Origin: Nageia nagi
Lineage: Eukaryota; Pinophyta
Length of the DNA: 64,000 nucleotides
Assembly (NCBI GenBank): GCA_050084985.1
Contig: JBITNC010000001.1
Coordinates: 195,982,001 to 196,046,000 of the forward strand
Reading direction: 5' to 3'
Below, piece after piece: positions 59,392 to 64,000 of this stretch. A program made the position numbers and the translations under genes. The number at the start of each line of letters is the position of its first letter. Position 1 is the first letter of the stretch. Below the pieces are notes generated by a model. That model saw nothing but the letters and a program-made list of their open reading frames with translations. It was not told the origin of the DNA and did not search any database.

Positions 59392-60112
59392 TAATCTAAA
59401 TTAGATCATGTTAGGATATCTTTTTAGGAGAAATACTAATTCTAGAGGTATCTATTCTTGGAGAAAGACTAAATACTAAAATTTGGAGTTGATTCACATA
59501 TAGAACCATGTTGTAAGTGATGTGCGACACTATATCTAGGTCATTAATGATGTGCACCTTGATGAGTTAGCAAGGGAAGTTGAAGGGAAATCGATATTTT
59601 TGGTATCTAAGTGGTTCAATATCTTTAATTAGTATCTTAGAGGTAATTCTATAATTATTTAAAGGGCATGATACTCTCTTGGTTTTAGAGGAGAGAATAA
59701 AGAGATGTAGGATTTTGGGATTGTAAGATTTGAAGGAAAACCAAGAGTCATTCAAGAATTTTGTAGTTCTGATATTACTTTCTTCTTATTGTAGGAGATT
59801 GCAGTAATTACAGGGGATTATATTGCCATTGTGTTGATGGTATTTCTCTATGCATGTAATATTGTAATGTCCATAGAAAATGAGAAGAGAAGGCTCCAAT
59901 TCCATACTAGATTAGCCCACATTGGGTGAACCAGGGTAAAATCATTATGTTGATCTTTTTATATGTTTGACATTGATAGTATTTTATAGTTTTGCATTAT
60001 GTAATTTTGAATTTTTGATATAATTGTATAATCTCATAATGGTGAATAATTTTTATTTGAATCTATAAGTGAGGATCTGAGTATGTTGAAAGCATCTAAT
60101 GATTATAGATCA
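59392..60112 (+). repeat. 3' LTR of element G
   Basis: 721 bp; starts TAATCTAAATTAG (5' copy TGATCCAAATTGG), ends TAGATCA. Confidence 0.85.
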
Positions 60113-61500
60113 ATATTACTTCTACTTCAAATAAATACACTACCTCTACTTCAGACAATGATAGTGTTTCTACATTAGATATTGTACAAATATATTTTCA
60201 CCATAATAATGAAGAGAATGAAGTAATATATGATTATAAAATGTCTTAGATTTATAATATTCTTAGATATTTTAGGACTAGAATCTATCCTTTTCACTTA
60301 AATTATCCTCAAAGAAGGAGATTTATACTTCAAGCAACTAATTATATAGTGATTGATACTAAACTCTATAGAAGTAATTATGATGGAGTTTGACTAACTT
60401 ACATTTATCCAAATGATGTACCCACTATTTTGAAAGAGTTTCATTCAATATTTTTAAGAGGTCATTATTATAGATAAATAATAATTACAAAGTTAATCCA
60501 AATTGTATACTACTAGCCTACCATATGCAAGGATACATACCAAGATGATAAGGAGTGTGAGAAATATGTAAGATTTGTAGGAAGAATAAAAATTGTTACT
60601 CCCTCATAAACTAGTAATAGTGGAAGAACCATTCCAATAATGGGGTATATACTTCATAAGGGTGATAAATATTAACTCATCTACTAGTAACAAATGTATA
60701 TTAACTATTATTGATTAGTTTACTAGATGGGTAGATACAGTCCCTATAAGGAATACTAATCAAGACATTGTGGTTTCATTTATCCAAAAGATAATTACAA
60801 TCTTTGTAATCCTAATTATCAATGTGTAAAAATGGTCCTTCTTTCATAGGGGAAAGGGTTCTATACTTTTATATAAAGTATAGTATAATTTGTAATACTT
60901 ATTCTAATTACTATCCTCATGGTAATGGCCTTGTAAAATATATAAATAAGAACTTCCTACATAATCTAAAGAGAGTAATGGAGGATAATCCAAAAGAGTG
61001 GAACTTGAAGTTACATTTTGTATTATGGATTGACATGATTTATGGTAAATAATATCTAAATGCCTCTCCCTATACCATGGTATATGAAAAAAAGCTACTT
61101 TTCCTATGCATTTGGAACATTTTGTATTAGAAATGTTTATGGAAGATGAATTATGTTGTAGTGGACCTTTATAGTGTATATACATATAGTTGATCAAGCT
61201 AAAAGAGAAAAGGGAAAAATCATTTAAATTTTTTTAGAAAAGACAATCTATTCTTAGGACTTAGTTTGAAAAGATGAAAGCCTCTCTATTTTAGTTCAAA
61301 AAAGAGGACTTATTTCTAAAGTGGAATAAAGAAAAAGACAAGCCTTGTAAGGATAATAAGCTTGACTCCTTATCGGAAGAACCTTTTATCATTCATGAAT
61401 GTAAATAATTTAATGCATATCACATATCCCAAATATATGATTAGGTTTTACCTTTCTAGTTCAATGTTCAACACCTCAAACTCTTTACAAAGTAATAACA
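60113..61500 (+). pseudogene. Element H integrase, broken
   Basis: Resumes after G: FILQATNYIVIDTKLYRSNY (60,327-60,386), PTILKEFHSIFLRGHYYR with His..His, CEKYVRFVGRIK (CX2C degraded), PFQ.WGIYFI (core start near 60,635), FTRWVDTVPIRNTNQDIVVS (60,720-60,780), YPHGNGLVKYINKNFLHNL (60,913-60,970), where the Glu position is not seen, and KEWNLKLHFVLW. The C-terminal part shows KWNKEKDKPCKDNKLDSLSE (61,321-61,380). Stops and frame changes throughout. Confidence 0.75.
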
Positions 61501-64000
61501 ACCCTACAAATTGAAGATCTATTAAATTTTTAAAATATCATGTATATTTTCTTCTAGTTTTTATTTATCTACAAAGTATGTACAACTCCAATGCTTTTGA
61601 TATGTATAGAATATGATCAAAGTTTTAATTTATCTTATTAATCAAAGATATACATGCTCTGGATATAGCTAATAGTTAAATTTATTATTCAAATTGATGT
61701 TTACATATCCATATTGAGATCCACACATCCAAGTAAAATATACATTATCCAAAGTACTATCTGCATGTCTAAACTAAAGATTCATAAATAGCTTCAAGAT
61801 TTCCTTGTAAAATAATGCAAAAAGGAGAATCTAAATAAATCCACATAACAAAATGATATCTACACTATGGATTCAATCTCCATACTTATATTATTATACC
61901 TTTTAGAAGGAGAAAACATCAAAAGTGCACTACAAAGAAAGTTGATATCACTAAAGAAACTCTACATCTTGGTGTTACATTTGAACTAAATTTACTACAA
62001 AACTAATGTCAAATCAATTATATGCATCTAATCCCACCAATAAAAATTAAATCTTACTAAACTACATACATTGATCTCATCAAAAGTTAAAGTTATTTGA
62101 ATTGGAAGGAGCACAAGGATCAAGATGAAATATCCTATCAAGAAAATAGCCATTAAATGCCACATGCATAAAGTCCAAAAATATAAAACCAAGATAAGAA
62201 TTCAAATTTTCATTCTACACTAAGTCTTTTGAGCAAGATATTGAGAGCCAAGTTGTATAACTTATGCTCCAAATTCATTGCAATAAAATCTAGAGCCATG
62301 TATACCCATAAGCTACAATCAACTTAGAATAATTGGTTTGCTAATAAGATTGTTGATAAATGGAGGATTTAGAGGAAACATGATCACAAAAAAACTCCAT
62401 AGCTTAGCTAGGTTCTTCCACATATCTATCAAGAAGCCAAAGATAAAGGATAGGGAAATCATAAGTAGAAACTACCCAATCCCAAAAGAAAGAGAAGAAG
62501 GTGGTTATCAAATTCATAGACCTATAGAAGAGAATCTAAGATACAGAGATACATGGGTATGATAAGAATATTAAAGGTAAAATGGAAGATAAGTACCCTA
62601 AATTCTCTTTCACCTATTTTCAAGCAATTCCTCTACATTTTAATTTGATGAATGTAACTCTATTCTTAAGCCACCTTGCTCATGAGTTATTTTTTTTCCT
62701 TATAACCTTTAGTAGACTGTGTTCATAGAGTTTGTGTTAAGGATAAACATATTTTCCTTGACTTCTCTCCATGTGATATATCCAAATCATTACAATATTA
62801 TGACTATGGCCAATCTCTTAAATCTTTTATGTTGAAAAAATAGGCTAGTAATTATAATCCTACTATCCTCCCCTTCCTTCAATCTATTATTGTTAACTTA
62901 GATGCCCTCCCTAAAAAGTTTATATTCATTATGTATTTCAACAATCATTAACAATTTTTATTCTCTAACTTAGCCATCCTTTTCAAATATGATTATGATA
63001 TACATGTAACAATGGAATAAATGACTATTTCTAATGCCATTTCTTATCCTTATATCCTTATATACTTTGATAAGCTAGTGTTTCTATCACAACAAATTAT
63101 GAATGCATTCCAAAATATATAGCATTTTAAAATATTCCCATATATGTTACTTACAGTGTGGTTATTATTTATAAGAAAATAAGTTTGTTTAGATTCATAC
63201 CTATACAAACAATTGATGCATCTAGAAACCCATTGGCTATGGATCAACTGACATAAGAATTGAGGTCCTCAACCTCATATTACAACTTTATTTGTAAATT
63301 CATTGGTTCAGCCTTATCATTCCTAGAAGGATATAAGATTCTATAGTTTAGAGTAGAATAATTGGAAAAATTACATATATTTAACATGGTATTATGATAT
63401 TTTTACTTTTCCAATTATGGAATATTCTTTTGATTATACAACTTTTCAAGGAAATCATATATTTTTCTCTATTATGTATCAAACATGATGTTTGTAGTTG
63501 AATTTTTTAGGTAGTTGGATGAGACAAATGATAATTTTGGATCAAAAATAAAAAAAACCAATGTATACTCTGGGATACAAACCTTTGAAGGTTTTATGCT
63601 GAGGAAGAAGCATCAAGCCACTAAATTAGGAAAAATTGTTAGCAAGATATATTTGATGTAAATCAATGTGGCTTATCATTATGATATGGAGGTCATTGTG
63701 ACTACCAATTTGAAAGCCACTAATTAAGGAAATCCTACAACCTTCCTTACAAAAATAAATGCATAATTTGAGGCAATCAAAAATACATCCCCAAATAATA
63801 TCATTCTAAAGTAATAAATAAAAAGAAATAGGATACAAGTAAATAAAAAGATAAGGCTTAGAAAAAGGTAATAAATAAAAATAAATAGTATACAAGTAAG
63901 AATAATTCCTTTTTAATCTACATGGTTGAAAATGGGAATTTGATTTTTGTAGTAGATGATGATGATGATGAATGGGATAAGTTGTATAATGAATAACATA
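61501..64000. other. Unassigned AT-rich region at the right end
   Basis: No gene or element boundary recognised. May be H's 3' region. Open stretches at 62,338-62,562 and 63,050-63,247 have no family signal. A short (GAT)n lies at about 63,955-63,971. Confidence 0.4.

Larger units (their letters stand above)
54027..60112 (+). mobile_element. Element G: full-length chromovirus, old
   Basis: LTRs of 722 bp (54,027-54,748) and 721 bp (59,392-60,112), primer site at 54,751, interior with gag, protease, RT, RNase H, integrase and a chromodomain-like end, polypurine tract before 59,392. Near-match 5-bp duplication. LTRs differ at roughly a fifth of positions in the first 115 bp, so G is much older than A. 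It interrupts H between RNase H and integrase. Confidence 0.88.

Noticed and set aside
30904-61197. Various minus-strand open frames such as 60,904-61,197 and 33,168-33,356
   Set aside because: AT-rich chance openings opposite integrase or in non-coding DNA; no motifs.
62338-62562. 74-codon open frame as a small gene
   Set aside because: No recognisable family, start context or neighbours; consistent with chance.

Overview
The window is plant nuclear heterochromatin. It is very AT-rich and visibly poor in CpG, and it holds no intact host gene, rRNA, tRNA or CRISPR array. Almost all of it can be read as decayed Ty3/gypsy LTR retrotransposons (chromovirus and Tat/Athila-like types) plus one DNA transposon with a hAT-type transposase. 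The families, the tRNA-iMet-type primer sites, the plant mobile domain (PMD) proteins and the excess of TAG/TAA stops point to a seed plant with a large, heavily methylated genome. A gymnosperm is possible, but I cannot fix the species. Elements are named A to J here for convenience.

Left part (1 to about 19.8 kb): element E is a plus-strand Tat-like element with RT, RNase H, a second (archaeal-type) RNase H and integrase. It has an LTR-like piece at the window start and a polypurine tract plus LTR start at 18.86-18.88 kb. It is split at 1,242/7,066 by element A (1,243-7,060), a chromovirus with 1.13-kb LTRs, a perfect TCATG target duplication, primer site, polypurine tract and a single reading frame broken only by stops. 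E's long 3' region carries a fairly well preserved PMD gene in antisense (15.45-17.38 kb) and an unrecognised sense tract (11.2-13.6 kb).

Middle-left (about 19.8-27.0 kb): element I lies on the minus strand (5' LTR 26,272-27,003, primer site, gag at 24.1-26.2 kb). It too has a PMD gene antisense to itself (plus strand, 21.35-23.1 kb). Its pol genes and 3' LTR were not found.

Core nest (27.0-61.5 kb): element H is the host. Its RT (27.0-27.9 kb), RNase H (53.75-54.03 kb) and integrase (60.1-61.5 kb) are separated by two insertions. The first is element B (27,936-53,745), a pol-deleted LTR element. The second is element G (54,027-60,112), a chromovirus. B's 5' LTR is itself split by a 19.7-kb insertion J (28,853-48,593) flanked by the 9-mer TTATGCATA. 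J contains a hAT transposase pseudogene, a minus-strand gene with splice signals, and 24-bp subterminal repeat arrays with a palindromic GATGATCATC core. J is split by element C (33,377-44,892; identical 788-bp LTRs by length, perfect CCCAC duplication), a Tat-type element with two RNase H domains. C in turn holds a truncated chromovirus D (38,008 to about 41,170). This gives a nest of five levels: H > B > J > C > D.

Right end (61.5-64 kb): AT-rich DNA without a recognisable gene.

Nothing here appears functional. Within each element the domains follow the usual gag, protease, RT, RNase H, integrase order, but all are interrupted by stops or have lost catalytic residues. The most unusual points are the antisense PMD genes in two Tat-like elements, and the J transposon with its palindromic subterminal repeats, acidic tandem-repeat leader and possible second, spliced gene.
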